The notes: generated from the sequence alone by a model not told the origin. A stretch of 64,000 nt of DNA from Streptomyces lunaelactis (GCF_003054555.1 NZ_CP026304.1:7626001-7690000); one strand, 5' to 3'; shown: positions 25,561 to 34,870, counted from the stretch's first letter. Numbers and translations are program-made.

Positions 25561-26229
25561 CTACCCCGTGAGGGAGATCAGACGCTGTCCGTCGAGAGTG
25601 CGGACCTCCCAGCGGCCGATATCGGCGCTCGGCAGGTCCGTACCGCCCTCGATGTCCAGCGGCTCCTCATGGCCCGGCGAGCCCGGAAATCCATAGCCGC
25701 CGGCCGGCACCGACCAGGTGAGGACTGGGTGTTCAATGCCGTCCTTGCCGATGGCGACCAGTCGGCAGGTGCGCGGTCCGGTGAGGCGCGACAGCCGTAG
25801 CGCGACCGATGTGCCCCAGGTCCGGTCCTCCACCGCGGCGGCCGCGGTGACACCTGTCGTGGCGTCCTTCGCCACGATCTGCTGCCCGGCCGCGCTCCTG
25901 CCGTCCTGGAGCGCCACCGCGGCGGCGGGCAGCGCCACGATCAGTGCGGCGGCCGCAGCGACCAGTTGCAGCCGGCGCCTGCGGCTGTGCCGCCGCACCG
26001 CATCGACCTCGCCGGTCAGCCGCTCCAGCAGCCCCTGGGAGGGACGGGCGTCGATCCGGCCGGGTCCGGCGAGTTCGGCCAGCGACGTGGCGACCGCGGT
26101 GAAGTCGGAGAGCCGTACCGCGCAGGCGACGCATCCGGACAGATGCTCCTCGAAACGGAAGGCATCCGCAGGCTCCAGGACGCCCAGCGCATAGGCGGCC
26201 ACGTCCCGGTGCCGCTGCTGCACACTCAT
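25561..26229 (-). CDS. Zinc-finger anti-sigma factor (membrane anchored)
   Basis: 222 residues. The N-terminal ZAS-type motif is FEEHLSGCVACAVRL (H-x3-C-x2-C). One membrane segment lies near residues 85-105 (LQLVAAAAALIVALPAAAVAL), followed by a C-terminal anti-sigma-K-type domain with WEVRTLDG and WSVPAGGYGFPG. It would hold an ECF sigma factor inactive at the membrane. Its cognate sigma gene, normally immediately upstream, is not there: the upstream neighbour is a divergent LytTR regulator. An ECF sigma gene without an anti-sigma lies at 32857-33411. Confidence 0.87.
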   Translation of the reverse strand: MSVQQRHRDVAAYALGVLEPADAFRFEEHLSGCVACAVRLSDFTAVATSLAELAGPGRIDARPSQGLLERLTGEVDAVRRHSRRRRLQLVAAAAALIVALPAAAVALQDGRSAAGQQIVAKDATTGVTAAAAVEDRTWGTSVALRLSRLTGPRTCRLVAIGKDGIEHPVLTWSVPAGGYGFPGSPGHEEPLDIEGGTDLPSADIGRWEVRTLDGQRLISLTG

Positions 26230-26444
26230 GGGGTCCTCGATTCGTTTCCCTTGCGTCGCTCGCGCGGTCTGTCGTCCTGGAATACGGCTCAGGTCACAAC
26301 TGTGCTCAACTTCGGGTGCGACAAGCGCAACATCTGGGGCGGTTCGGCCCGCGCGGGTGTGTGACGGGGCTGCCCGACGCTCTCGACGGTCCGGGGGACG
26401 ACGGGCCGTAGTCCCGGAATCGAGGCGCGCATACACTCCGCAGC
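26230..26444. promoter_or_regulatory. Divergent promoter region between the anti-sigma and LytTR genes
   Basis: 215 bp between two divergent starts. No gene is evident. It contains an AT-richer patch near 26275-26320 (GAATACGG, CACAACTGTGCTCAAC) that may carry promoter elements. I cannot assign -35/-10 boxes firmly. Confidence 0.35.
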
Positions 26445-27296
26445 ATGCTGCGCGTACTGGCTGTCGACGACGAGAAACCGGCACTCGAAGAGCTGCTCTA
26501 CCTCCTCCGCTCCGACGCACGCATCAGGAGCGCGGAAGGGGCCACGGACGCCACCGAGGCGCTGCGCCGCATCAGCCGCGCGCTCGACGCGGGCCCGGAC
26601 GGCGAGGACGGCATCGACGTCGTCTTCCTGGACATTCACATGGCCGGACTCACCGGACTCGACGTCGCCAGACTGCTGGCCGGTTTCGCCCGGCCGCCGC
26701 TGATCGTCTTCGTCACCGCGCACGAGGGCTTCGCCGTCCAGGCCTTCGACCTCAAGGCCGTCGACTATGTACTCAAGCCGGTGCGCAGAGAGAGGCTGGC
26801 CGAAGCCGTACGCCGGGTCCGTGAGCTGGTCGTCTCGGCGCGCGAGACGCGGCAGCCCGAGCCCGTGGGCTCGGCCGTGCCCGGCCCGGCCGTGCCCGCC
26901 CCCGTACTGCACACCGCACCCGCCGTGGCGCCGCCGGGCGCCCCGCCCGCAAATGCCGTCGGTGCCGAGCAGATCCCGGTCGAACTGGGCGGTGTCACAC
27001 GGTTCGTACCGATCGACGACATCGCCTACGCCGAGGCGCAGGGCGACTACGCCCGCCTGCACACCAAGGACGGCAGCCACCTGGTGAGAATCCCGCTCTC
27101 CACTCTCGAGGAGCGCTGGGCCTCCCGCGGTTTCGTACGGATACACCGCAGCCATCTCGTCGCCCTCGCCCGCATCGACGAACTGCGCCTGGACGCCGGG
27201 GCGACCACCGTCCGGGTGGGTGCCGCCGAGCTCGCGGTCAGCCGCCGCCACGCCCGTCAGCTGCGGGATCTGCTGATGCGGCACGCACGCGGCTGA
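26445..27296 (+). CDS. LytTR-family response regulator
   Basis: 283 residues. The receiver domain has LAVDDEKPALEEL, the phosphorylated Asp in VVFLDIHMAGLTG, and VTAHEGFAVQAFD and VDYVLKPVRRE. An Ala/Pro-rich linker of about 45 residues leads to a LytTR DNA-binding domain (FVPIDDIAYAEAQGDYARLH, FVRIHRSHLVALARIDEL, VSRRHARQLRDLL). It is the expected partner of the LytS-like kinase encoded at 30019-31239 and sits in the same cluster as the symporter genes. Confidence 0.93.
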   Translation: MLRVLAVDDEKPALEELLYLLRSDARIRSAEGATDATEALRRISRALDAGPDGEDGIDVVFLDIHMAGLTGLDVARLLAGFARPPLIVFVTAHEGFAVQAFDLKAVDYVLKPVRRERLAEAVRRVRELVVSARETRQPEPVGSAVPGPAVPAPVLHTAPAVAPPGAPPANAVGAEQIPVELGGVTRFVPIDDIAYAEAQGDYARLHTKDGSHLVRIPLSTLEERWASRGFVRIHRSHLVALARIDELRLDAGATTVRVGAAELAVSRRHARQLRDLLMRHARG

Positions 27297-27467
27297 GCTG
27301 GTCCGGCGGTCCCGGCCGACCGTTCGACGGCCGCGGAGAGCCGCTCATCGCCCCGGCACGGCCGTACGGCGACGGGCGTCATCCGCTGACAGAGCCAGGA
27401 CAGGAATCGGCGGTGACCGCCCCCGCCCGCCGCCTAACCTTGATCGGGCATGGGGAGAAGGGGCCTG

Positions 27468-27737
27468 ATGTCCGATATCGAAGCACTGCTGGAGGAGCTC
27501 CGGAGCCTGCCGGCCACCCGGGTTTCCAGCGCTCGTGACCTCGAGGCGCTCCTCACGACGGTGAAGAGCGCCGCGGGCCGCTGGGCCGATGTGCTCTACG
27601 AGATCCAGGAATCGGCCCAGGGACTGGCCGGCCCCCGCGCCGAAGCCGCACTCGAGGTCGCGTTCCGCAGGGCCGAGGAGTCGTACGTCGAGCTGGAGAT
27701 CGCGCTGAGCGACTGCGCCCAGCGGACGGGCCCCTGA
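27468..27737 (+). CDS. Small helical protein of unknown function
   Basis: 89 residues from ATG at 27468, with AGAAGGGG 5 nt upstream. The sequence is largely amphipathic helix (IEALLEELRSLPATR, AARWADVLYEI-like stretch, FRRAEESYVELEIALSDCAQ) with no signal peptide or membrane segment. I do not recognise a family. It sits between the LytTR regulator and the symporter genes on the same strand, with gaps of 171 and 147 bp, so membership in that module is uncertain. Confidence 0.55.
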   Translation: MSDIEALLEELRSLPATRVSSARDLEALLTTVKSAAGRWADVLYEIQESAQGLAGPRAEAALEVAFRRAEESYVELEIALSDCAQRTGP

Positions 27738-27884
27738 CGCGCCTCTGACACGCGAGCCGCTGACGCACGGCTTCTCTGCGGACGGCCACCGAGGCAAGGG
27801 CCACGGTCTCTACCGTCAGTAATCGCTGCTGCGTAGACTCCACACCTCCCGAGGGTCCGACGAGAGACGCTGGAGCGGACGACG

Positions 27885-28265
27885 ATGTCTGCAGAGCAAC
27901 AACCCCGCCGTGAAGTCGTCACCGGAGTGCCGCGCAGCGCCAGGCGGCCGCCCGGACACGCGCCCGCCCGGTCCGAGATCAGCGAGCAGACGACACTCGG
28001 CGCCACCTATGTACGCTCCCTGATGCGCAGCCAGCTGCGGGCCGCGCTCTACGCGCTGGGCACGCTCGCGCTGCTCGTCGGCTCACTGCCGCTGCTCTTC
28101 GCGCTCCCCGCCGCCTTCGACGGCAATGTCTCCTCGCCCGAGCCCTTCGTCTGGGCGGCGCTCGGAGTGGCGGTCTACCCCGTCATGTGGCTGACCGCCC
28201 GCTGGTACGTACGCCGGGCGGAGCGCAACGAGCGGGACTTCACCAGGCTCGTCGAAGGACGCTGA
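27885..28265 (+). CDS. DUF485-like small membrane protein, symporter partner
   Basis: 126 residues. A hydrophilic N-terminus of about 50 residues is followed by two membrane helices (LRAALYALGTLALLVGSLPL and FVWAALGVAVYPVMWLTARW) and a basic tail RNERDFTRLVEGR. The layout and position, 23 bp before a sodium/solute symporter gene, match DUF485 proteins such as YjcH, which accompany ActP-type acetate symporters. ATG at 27885 was taken. Confidence 0.82.
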   Translation: MSAEQQPRREVVTGVPRSARRPPGHAPARSEISEQTTLGATYVRSLMRSQLRAALYALGTLALLVGSLPLLFALPAAFDGNVSSPEPFVWAALGVAVYPVMWLTARWYVRRAERNERDFTRLVEGR

Positions 28266-28288
28266 ACGGTGCTCCCGGGAGAACCGAC

Positions 28289-30022
28289 GTGAACCAGACC
28301 TACGCGGTGACCGCCGTCACCGTCGTAGTGCTCGCCACCGTGCTCATCGGCGCACTCGGCCTGCGAATATCCCGCACCACCTCCGACTTCTACGTCGCCT
28401 CCCGCACCGTGAAGCCCCGCCTCAACGCCGCCGCCATCAGCGGCGAGTACCTCTCGGCCGCCTCCTTCCTCGGCATCGCGGGCCTGGTGCTCCTGCAGGG
28501 CCCCGACATGCTCTGGTACCCGGTCGGGTACACCGCCGGCTATCTCGTGCTGCTGGTGCTGGTCGCGGCCCCGCTGCGCCGCTCGGGGGCGTACACCCTC
28601 TCCGACTTCGCCGAGGCCCGGCTGGAGTCCGCCGCGGTGCGCAGGCTCGCCAGCCTCTTCGTCGTCGGTATCGGCTGGCTCTATCTGCTGCCCCAGCTCC
28701 AGGGTGCGGGGCTGACCCTGGAGATCCTCACCGGTGCGCCCGACTGGGTCGGCGGACTCGTCGTCGCCGTCGTGGTCACCGGGGCCGTCGCGGCGGGCGG
28801 CATGCGCAGCATCACCTTCGTGCAGGCCTTCCAGTACTGGCTCAAGCTCACCGCCCTGCTGGTGCCCGCGCTCTTCCTCGTCGCCGCCTGGCTGGGCGAC
28901 GACGCGCCCCGCGCCCGCTTCGACGCGCCGACGCTCTTCCGTGAACACACCGTCATACGCGTCGACGACACCGTCCGGGTGGATCTCGACGGCCCGCTCA
29001 CCCTCGCCGTCTCCGGCGACATCGACGGCACGCCCTACGAACAGCGGCAGGTCACCCTGGACAAGGGCACCCACCGCATCGAGGCGGGCACCACCCTGCG
29101 CTTCCCGAAGGGCGCCGAGGTACCCGAACGGGCCTATGCCGGAGCCGATCCGTTCAGCTGGTCCCAGCCGCTCTCCGGCGGCCGGGACGGCTACCACCTG
29201 TACGCGACGTACGGACTCATCCTCGCCACCTTCCTCGGCACGATGGGACTCCCGCATGTCGCCGTCCGCTTCTACACCAGCCCCAACGGACGCGCCGCGC
29301 GCCGCACGACCCTCGTCGTCCTAGGACTGATCGGCGCCTTCTATCTGCTGCCGCCCGTCTACGGAGCGCTCGGGCGGATCTACGCGCCCGAACTCGCCCT
29401 CACCGGGGAAGCCGACGCCGCCGTCCTGGTGCTGCCCGAACGCATCATCGGCGGAATCGCGGGGGATCTGCTCGGCGCGCTGCTGGCGGGCGGCGCGTTC
29501 GCCGCGTTCCTGTCCACCGCGTCCGGACTGACCATGTCCGTCGCCGGTGTGATCACCCAGGATGTGCTGCCCGCGCGCGGCGTACGGAGCTTCCGTCTCG
29601 CGACCCTCCTCGCCATGGCGGTCCCTTTCGGTGTCAGTGTCGTCGCCACCAATGTGCCGGTCGCCGACGCTGTGGGGCTCGCCTTCGCCGTATCGGCCTC
29701 TTCGTTCTGCCCGCTGCTGGTGCTCGGCATCTGGTGGCGCGGGCTCACTCCGCCCGGCGCCGCCGCCGGACTCGTGACCGGCGGCGGCGCCGCGCTGACC
29801 GCGGTGATGGCCACCCGCGCGGGGCTCGCGCCCGAGGGCTGGCCGCACACCCTCATGGCCTGGCCCGCCGTGTGGTCGGTGCCGCTGGGCTTTCTGACCA
29901 TGGTGCTGGTGTCGCTGGCCACCCCGCGCCACATACCTCCCGGCGCCACCGCGATCCTCGCCCGGCTGCACCTGCCGGAAGGCCTCGTCGGCAGGCCGCA
30001 GCCCGAAGGAGCGGAACGATGA
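28289..30022 (+). CDS. Sodium/solute symporter (SSS family, ActP/MctC-like)
   Basis: 577 residues from GTG at 28289, with GGGAGA 7 nt upstream. It has about 13 membrane helices with SSS landmarks: SRTTSDFYVASRTV, AAAISGEYLSAASFLGIAGL, GMRSITFVQAFQYW, GTMGLPHVAVRFYT and AFAAFLSTASGLTMSVAGV. It probably imports a monocarboxylate such as acetate or pyruvate. A soluble loop of roughly 100 residues between helices, from DDAPRARFD to GGRDGYHLYATYG, is longer than in enteric ActP. Its stop overlaps the kinase start (ATGA), so transporter and kinase are translationally coupled. Confidence 0.92.
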   Translation: MNQTYAVTAVTVVVLATVLIGALGLRISRTTSDFYVASRTVKPRLNAAAISGEYLSAASFLGIAGLVLLQGPDMLWYPVGYTAGYLVLLVLVAAPLRRSGAYTLSDFAEARLESAAVRRLASLFVVGIGWLYLLPQLQGAGLTLEILTGAPDWVGGLVVAVVVTGAVAAGGMRSITFVQAFQYWLKLTALLVPALFLVAAWLGDDAPRARFDAPTLFREHTVIRVDDTVRVDLDGPLTLAVSGDIDGTPYEQRQVTLDKGTHRIEAGTTLRFPKGAEVPERAYAGADPFSWSQPLSGGRDGYHLYATYGLILATFLGTMGLPHVAVRFYTSPNGRAARRTTLVVLGLIGAFYLLPPVYGALGRIYAPELALTGEADAAVLVLPERIIGGIAGDLLGALLAGGAFAAFLSTASGLTMSVAGVITQDVLPARGVRSFRLATLLAMAVPFGVSVVATNVPVADAVGLAFAVSASSFCPLLVLGIWWRGLTPPGAAAGLVTGGGAALTAVMATRAGLAPEGWPHTLMAWPAVWSVPLGFLTMVLVSLATPRHIPPGATAILARLHLPEGLVGRPQPEGAER

Positions 30023-31239
30023 CCGGGATCGGACTGGCAGCGCTGGCCGCGGCGGGAGCGGTACTGCTCGCGGCGGGCATCGCACTCGGCCGCCTGACCG
30101 CACGACGCGGCGGCAAACCCGACCTCGACCTGGGCACGCCCGTCGAGCGGGCCACCTTCCACACCCTGCACACCGCGTCGCTGGCCGCACCCCCACTGCG
30201 CGCCGGCCTCACCGAGGACACCGCACGCAAGGCCGCCCGGCGGCTGCGCTCCCTGCTCGGCACCGAGGCGCTCTGCCTCACCGACCGCGAGTCCGTGCTC
30301 GCCTGGGACGGCCCCGGCGCCGACCACCATGAGCAGCGGGTGATGGTGCGCGTGGCCGAGATGCTGGACTCGGGGCGCAGCCAGAACGTGCACACCGAGT
30401 GCGAGGACCTGGAGTGCCCGCTGCGCTGGGCCGTGATCGCCCCGCTGACCGGTGAGGAAGGGGTACTCGGCGCGCTGGTCGCCTACGGCTCGCGGGAGTC
30501 GGCCGTCCTGGTGCGAGCCGCCACCGAGGTGGCCCGCTGGGTCTCCGTACAGCTGGAACTGGCCGAGCTCGACCGGTCCCGTACGCGGCTGATCGAGGCG
30601 GAGATCCGTGCGCTGCGGGCCCAGATATCGCCGCACTTCATCTTCAACTCGCTCGCCGCCATCGCCTCGTTCGTCCGCACCGACCCCGAGCGGGCCCGTG
30701 AACTCATCCTGGAATTCGCTGACTTCACCCGCTACTCCTTCCGCCGGCACGGCGACTTCACCAATCTCGCCGACGAACTGCGCTGCATCGAGCAGTACCT
30801 GGCGCTGGCCGGAGCCCGCTTCGGCGACCGGCTCAAGGTGACGCTCCAGGTGGCGCCGGAAGTGCTGCCGGTGACGGTGCCCTTCCTGTGTCTGCAGCCG
30901 CTCGTCGAGAACGCCGTCAAGCACGGCCTGGAGGACTCCCCGAGCGCGTGCCGCATCACCATCGCGGCGCAGGACGCCGGGGCCGAGGCCATGGTGACCA
31001 TCGAGGACGACGGCGTGGGAATGGACCCGGCCGTCCTGAGAGGAATCCTCGCGGGGGAGCGGACGGCCTCGTCGGGCATCGGCCTCTCCAATGTCGACGA
31101 GCGACTGCGTCAGGTGTACGGCGACGACCATGGACTCGTCATCGAGACCGGCGTCGGCGCGGGGATGAAGATCACAGTCCGGATTCCCAAGTACCGGGCG
31201 GGTGTGCACTCCTCGGCGGGGCGCCGGTCCACCGGCTGA
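30019..31239 (+). CDS. LytS-type sensor histidine kinase
   Basis: 406 residues. One N-terminal membrane helix (GLAALAAAGAVLLAAGIALG) is followed by a GAF-like region containing HTECEDLECPLRW. The His_kinase domain follows, with the phospho-acceptor in ISPHFIFNSLAAIASFVRTD, and then a GHKL ATPase (PLVENAVKHGLED, IEDDGVGMDP, SSGIGLSNVDERLR). It lacks the 5TM sensor of classical LytS, so the co-translated symporter may provide the signal. The LytTR regulator at 26445 is its likely partner. Confidence 0.92.
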   Translation: MTGIGLAALAAAGAVLLAAGIALGRLTARRGGKPDLDLGTPVERATFHTLHTASLAAPPLRAGLTEDTARKAARRLRSLLGTEALCLTDRESVLAWDGPGADHHEQRVMVRVAEMLDSGRSQNVHTECEDLECPLRWAVIAPLTGEEGVLGALVAYGSRESAVLVRAATEVARWVSVQLELAELDRSRTRLIEAEIRALRAQISPHFIFNSLAAIASFVRTDPERARELILEFADFTRYSFRRHGDFTNLADELRCIEQYLALAGARFGDRLKVTLQVAPEVLPVTVPFLCLQPLVENAVKHGLEDSPSACRITIAAQDAGAEAMVTIEDDGVGMDPAVLRGILAGERTASSGIGLSNVDERLRQVYGDDHGLVIETGVGAGMKITVRIPKYRAGVHSSAGRRSTG

Positions 31240-31311
31240 GATCTCCCCGTCGGCGTTGCGTCACCTCGCCACCGTTTCGTGTGAACCGGTGACGATGAGC
31301 GACGACAACGA

Positions 31312-31944
31312 TCAGAAGAGGTGGATGGCCAAATGGCCCAGCGGCAGACCCAACTGCCAGGCCGGGGTCCATATCTGCTCGTACTCGTCCACGGCCATGT
31401 TCATCGGACTGGGAGGCGCCCAGAACTCGTTGTCGCCGAGATCGGCGGCCAGCAGCTCGGTCTGGCGCAGCCAGCTCCAGGCGTCCCGCGCGAGCGCGAG
31501 ATCCACATCCGTCCCGCAGCCGAGATCGCGCTCCCGCTCCTCCCGGGCGGCCAGCCGCTCCTGAACCCACTCCTGCCAGGGGTGGCCGTAAGAGGTGAGG
31601 GACAGCCACTCGTCGATCCGGGAGACCACCCTGACGCCGGCGAGTTCGTCCGCGCTGTCGCAGAGATAGATGGTGAGGGCGAGCGTCTGTCTGCCCGCCC
31701 GGAACTCGAGCGAGCCGCTCTCCACGAGAGCACCGGTGCGGAGCATCTCGTCGGCGATGTACTCGGCGCAGAGCCACGCCATGGGGACTGCCAGCCCGCC
31801 TCCGCTGGTGCCGTTCGATCTCTCGGGCTGCACCCTTCCCACCTTCTTCCGGACGATTGCGTGTGCCGACTCGACGACGAGCCTTTCACCGTGAGACACG
31901 GCTACGGGCGCGTCTTTGCTCAACTTGAGCGTGAGGTTTCGCAT
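31312..31944 (-). CDS. Hypothetical protein, no recognised domain
   Basis: 210 residues from ATG at 31944. It is soluble, without signal peptide or membrane helix. Features seen are VSHGERLVVESAHAIVRKKV, LTIYLCDSADELAGVRVVSR, SYGHPWQEWVQERLAAREER and the C-terminal PSPMNMAVDEYEQIWTPAWQ. The Trp-rich C-terminal half is noticeable. I do not recognise the family. It stands alone, convergent with the histidine kinase gene. Confidence 0.6.
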   Translation of the reverse strand: MRNLTLKLSKDAPVAVSHGERLVVESAHAIVRKKVGRVQPERSNGTSGGGLAVPMAWLCAEYIADEMLRTGALVESGSLEFRAGRQTLALTIYLCDSADELAGVRVVSRIDEWLSLTSYGHPWQEWVQERLAAREERERDLGCGTDVDLALARDAWSWLRQTELLAADLGDNEFWAPPSPMNMAVDEYEQIWTPAWQLGLPLGHLAIHLF

Positions 31945-32083
31945 ACGGTCACCCTTTGGCCGTGGTCCGAGAGGGAACAGGTCACCACCGGGGCGTTCGG
32001 GGCGGACGTGACTGGGCCGCGGACAGCCCGGCGGCGTGTCCGGGAGTGCCGGTGGCGCGTCCGGACAGGCCTACGGACCGGAC

Positions 32084-32123
32084 GAAGGGGCCGCCACTCC
32101 CTTTCGGGAGTCGCGGCCCCTTC
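32084..32123 (-). terminator. Probable terminator after the TIGR03086-type gene
   Basis: GAAGGGGCCGCCACTCCC (32084-32101) pairs with GGGAGTCGCGGCCCCTTC (32106-32123) with a single mismatch and a 4-nt loop. It lies 13 bp beyond the stop of the minus-strand gene at 32136. Confidence 0.75.
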
Positions 32124-32135
32124 GGGCGTGAATCC

Positions 32136-32723
32136 TCAGCGGGCCGGGTCGCGCCCGATGAGACCGAGCAGCCGGTCCTGCAGCGAAGCGTCGTCCGGGA
32201 CCATCACCTCCGGCCCGAACACCTCCACGCCCGGGCCGTATGCGCCCGGCGTCCGCAGCTTCTCCATCACCTCGGCCGGAAGCGCTGCCGTGCCCGCCCA
32301 CAGCCGCGCGACATCGTCGGCCGGGATCGTCTCGTCCTGCCCGGTGGCCCGGGCGAGGTCCCACCCGTGAAGGACGAGATCGTCACTGACGACCTGATCG
32401 ATCTGCTGCTCGACCGACATGCGCCCGTTGGGCGTGTCGCAGTCGGCCCCGGCGAGAGCGGGGTCGTCCAACACGGCCTCGACATCGGCACGTACGGCCC
32501 GGAACGCGGCCAGCGGGTCCTCCTTCACCGACGGCGCCGGGCTGGGAGTGCGGTCGACGGGGCGCAGCATGACGCCGTGCATGGACACGATGTGGTCCAC
32601 CACGTCGCGGGCGTCCCAGGCGGCGCAAGGGGACTGATTGGCCCACTGTTCGGGGCGCACCGCTGCGATCTTGTGCTCGAAGGCGTTGGCGTGTCTGCGG
32701 TAACGGTCGGCGATGGCGTTCAT
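32136..32723 (-). CDS. TIGR03086-type DinB/mycothiol-dependent metal-binding protein
   Basis: 195 residues. The N-terminal helix IADRYRRHANAFEHKIAAVR and QSPCAAWDARDVVDHIVSMH are typical of the DinB/maleylpyruvate isomerase fold; the His in VVDHIV and DDLVLHGWDLARA would bind metal. Family members are mycothiol-dependent enzymes or of unknown role. ATG at 32723 follows the ECF sigma stop by 133 bp on the same strand, so the two may be co-transcribed. Confidence 0.82.
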   Translation of the reverse strand: MNAIADRYRRHANAFEHKIAAVRPEQWANQSPCAAWDARDVVDHIVSMHGVMLRPVDRTPSPAPSVKEDPLAAFRAVRADVEAVLDDPALAGADCDTPNGRMSVEQQIDQVVSDDLVLHGWDLARATGQDETIPADDVARLWAGTAALPAEVMEKLRTPGAYGPGVEVFGPEVMVPDDASLQDRLLGLIGRDPAR

Positions 32724-32856
32724 GGTCGGGTTCCTTCCGCATACGGGGGAGGTGGTCGGAGGACATGATCAGCCGAAGGCCGCCTGCACGTACGGCGGTT
32801 ACCGAGGCGAGTGATCACGTTCGAGACATCGTTCGGACCCCGGGGTCAATGACAAG

Positions 32857-33411
32857 CTAGCGGCCGGCGGGCGCCGACGCGCCGGGCCTGGCGTAACCCG
32901 GCAGGCAGCGGGCGAGGGCGCGCAGCGCGTAGTACGAACGCGATTTGACCGTGCCCGGCGGTATCCCGAGCGTCTCGGCCGCCTCGTTCACGCTCAGCCC
33001 GTGGAAGTAGATCTGCACCAGCACCGCGCGGTGCTCAGGGCTCAGTGACTCGACGGCCGCCCGGACGTCGAGCGCGGCGACAGCACTCTCGGTGATGTCC
33101 GCCGGGTCCGCGGTGGTGGCCAGGACGCCGTCGCCGATCTCGGTGGGACGGGCCATCCGGGACCGCCGCGCGTCGATCGCGAGGCGGCGCCCGACCGTGA
33201 AGAGCCACGGCCGCATCGACTCGTACGGACCGTCGAACGCCTCCGGATGCTGCCAGGCGCGTACGAGCGTCTCCTGCAGCAGATCCTCGGCGCGCTGCTG
33301 GTCCCCGTAGGTCAGGCCGGACAGAAAGCTCAGCAGTGCGGGGCCGTGTTCGCGCTGCAACGCCGCCAGGGCCTGCTCATCGGTCGTCGTGGACGCGGTC
33401 GCCGTCGTCAT
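32857..33411 (-). CDS. ECF-type sigma-70 factor
   Basis: 184 residues. Region 2 shows LLSFLSGLTYGDQQRAEDLLQ and RPWLFTVGRRLAIDARR; region 4 has LSPEHRAVLVQIYFHGLSVNE with PPGTVKSRSYYALRAL. The start at 33411 (MTTATAS) was preferred to the codon at 33420, which would sit on the GAAAGG site. It resembles SigK/SigL-type ECF factors that pair with membrane anti-sigma factors, but no anti-sigma gene is adjacent. The orphan anti-sigma gene at 25561-26229 is a conceivable partner. Confidence 0.9.
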   Translation of the reverse strand: MTTATASTTTDEQALAALQREHGPALLSFLSGLTYGDQQRAEDLLQETLVRAWQHPEAFDGPYESMRPWLFTVGRRLAIDARRSRMARPTEIGDGVLATTADPADITESAVAALDVRAAVESLSPEHRAVLVQIYFHGLSVNEAAETLGIPPGTVKSRSYYALRALARCLPGYARPGASAPAGR

Positions 33412-33676
33412 TGCCAACACCCTTTCGCCCGGAGGTCACTGCCACGTGGCGTATACGAACGCATTCGGGCGTGAAGGGACAGACAGCGCACCGTTGTCCT
33501 CGGCGAGCGGTCGCACTGAGCGACGAATGGTGCGGTGAACGGTCAACCGGAAGCGACCGGAGCAGCTGCCTCCATCTCAGCGACTATGTCGGCTTTGCCC
33601 TTGACTCGCCCTCACTTCCGCTATGAATTCGGATTGTCATACTGATGACGCATTACATCCGATATGGAGCTGGTCG

Positions 33677-34870
33677 ATGACACAGCGCACACGGCAGGGG
33701 GCGGTGACGCTCGCCGCCGTACTGCTGGGAACCGCGGCGGGCTGCGCCGGTCAGGCCGACCCGGGCAAGGCCTCGCCGCGCCAGGAGCCCCAGCACCCCG
33801 CACCCTTCGCGGCGGGCGGCACCGTCGCGGCGCGCGGCTTCACGCTCGTCGCGAGCGGAGACGTACTGCCGCACGACTCGGTCATCCGTCAGGCCAGGGC
33901 GGACGCGGACGGCGACGGCTACGACTTCCGGCCCATGCTCGCCGGCGTCCGGCCGGTCATCTCCGGGGCGGATCTGGCGATCTGTCACATGGAGACGGTG
34001 TACGGGGGGAACGGCGACTACACCGGCTACCCCGCCTTCAAGTCCCCGCCGCAGATCGCGAAGGCGCTCGCCTCCACCGGATACGACTCCTGCTCCGCGG
34101 CGTCCAACCACACCCTGGACGACGGAGCCGCCGGAGTACGCCGCACCCTGGACGCCCTCGACGAGGCGGGTATCAGGCACGCGGGCTCCGCCCGCACGGC
34201 CGCCGAGGCCGCGCGCCCCGCCTGGCTGAAGGCCGGCGGAGCCAAGGTCGCCCAACTGGCCTACACCTATGGCACCAACGGCTTCCCGCTCCCCGAGAAG
34301 CAGCCCTGGGCGGTCAGTCTCATCGACGAGAGGAAGATCGTCGCCGATGCCCGCGCAGCCCGGAAGGCCGGTGCGGATGTCGTCGTCGTGAGCCTGCACT
34401 GGGGCACGGAGTGGGAGACCGACCCCGACGAAAGGCAGCTGCGGCTCGGCCGGACGCTCACCGTGTCGACCACCGACGGCCGCCCCGACATCGACCTGAT
34501 CCTCGGCACGCACGCCCATGTCCCGCAGGCGTACGAGAAGGTCAACGGCACCTGGATCGTCTACGGGATGGGCAACCAGATCGCCGGTTCAATGGTCAAC
34601 TACGAAGGGGTCGAGGACCCGCGCGGCCACCAGGGCTCCATCGGCCGCTTCACTTTCGTACCGCCCGCGAGGCCAGGCGAGCGGTGGGCGGTCAAGAAGG
34701 CGGAGTTCATTCCGCAGTGGATGAACGCCGGGACCGGACGCGTCATCAATCTGCCGGCCGCGCTGTGCCGCGACGCGGACCTGGAGGACTGCCTCGCCGC
34801 CCAGTCGGCGATCCGCAAGGCGGTACTCAGCCGCGGCGCCGCCGAGCAGGGGCTCACCATGGGCCGCTAG
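33677..34870 (+). CDS. CapA-family metallophosphatase-fold lipoprotein
   Basis: 397 residues with lipobox GTAAGC (Cys23). ATG at 33677 has GGAG 7 nt upstream. The CapA/PgsA fold is shown by LVASGDVLPHDS, ADLAICHMETVYGG, CSAASNHTLDDGAAGV, VVVSLHWGTEWE and LGTHAHVPQAYEKV, all positions of metal-binding residues in this fold. CapA proteins act in poly-gamma-glutamate capsule systems, but no CapB/C genes are present, so the role may differ. The gene appears monocistronic. Confidence 0.85.
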   Translation: MTQRTRQGAVTLAAVLLGTAAGCAGQADPGKASPRQEPQHPAPFAAGGTVAARGFTLVASGDVLPHDSVIRQARADADGDGYDFRPMLAGVRPVISGADLAICHMETVYGGNGDYTGYPAFKSPPQIAKALASTGYDSCSAASNHTLDDGAAGVRRTLDALDEAGIRHAGSARTAAEAARPAWLKAGGAKVAQLAYTYGTNGFPLPEKQPWAVSLIDERKIVADARAARKAGADVVVVSLHWGTEWETDPDERQLRLGRTLTVSTTDGRPDIDLILGTHAHVPQAYEKVNGTWIVYGMGNQIAGSMVNYEGVEDPRGHQGSIGRFTFVPPARPGERWAVKKAEFIPQWMNAGTGRVINLPAALCRDADLEDCLAAQSAIRKAVLSRGAAEQGLTMGR

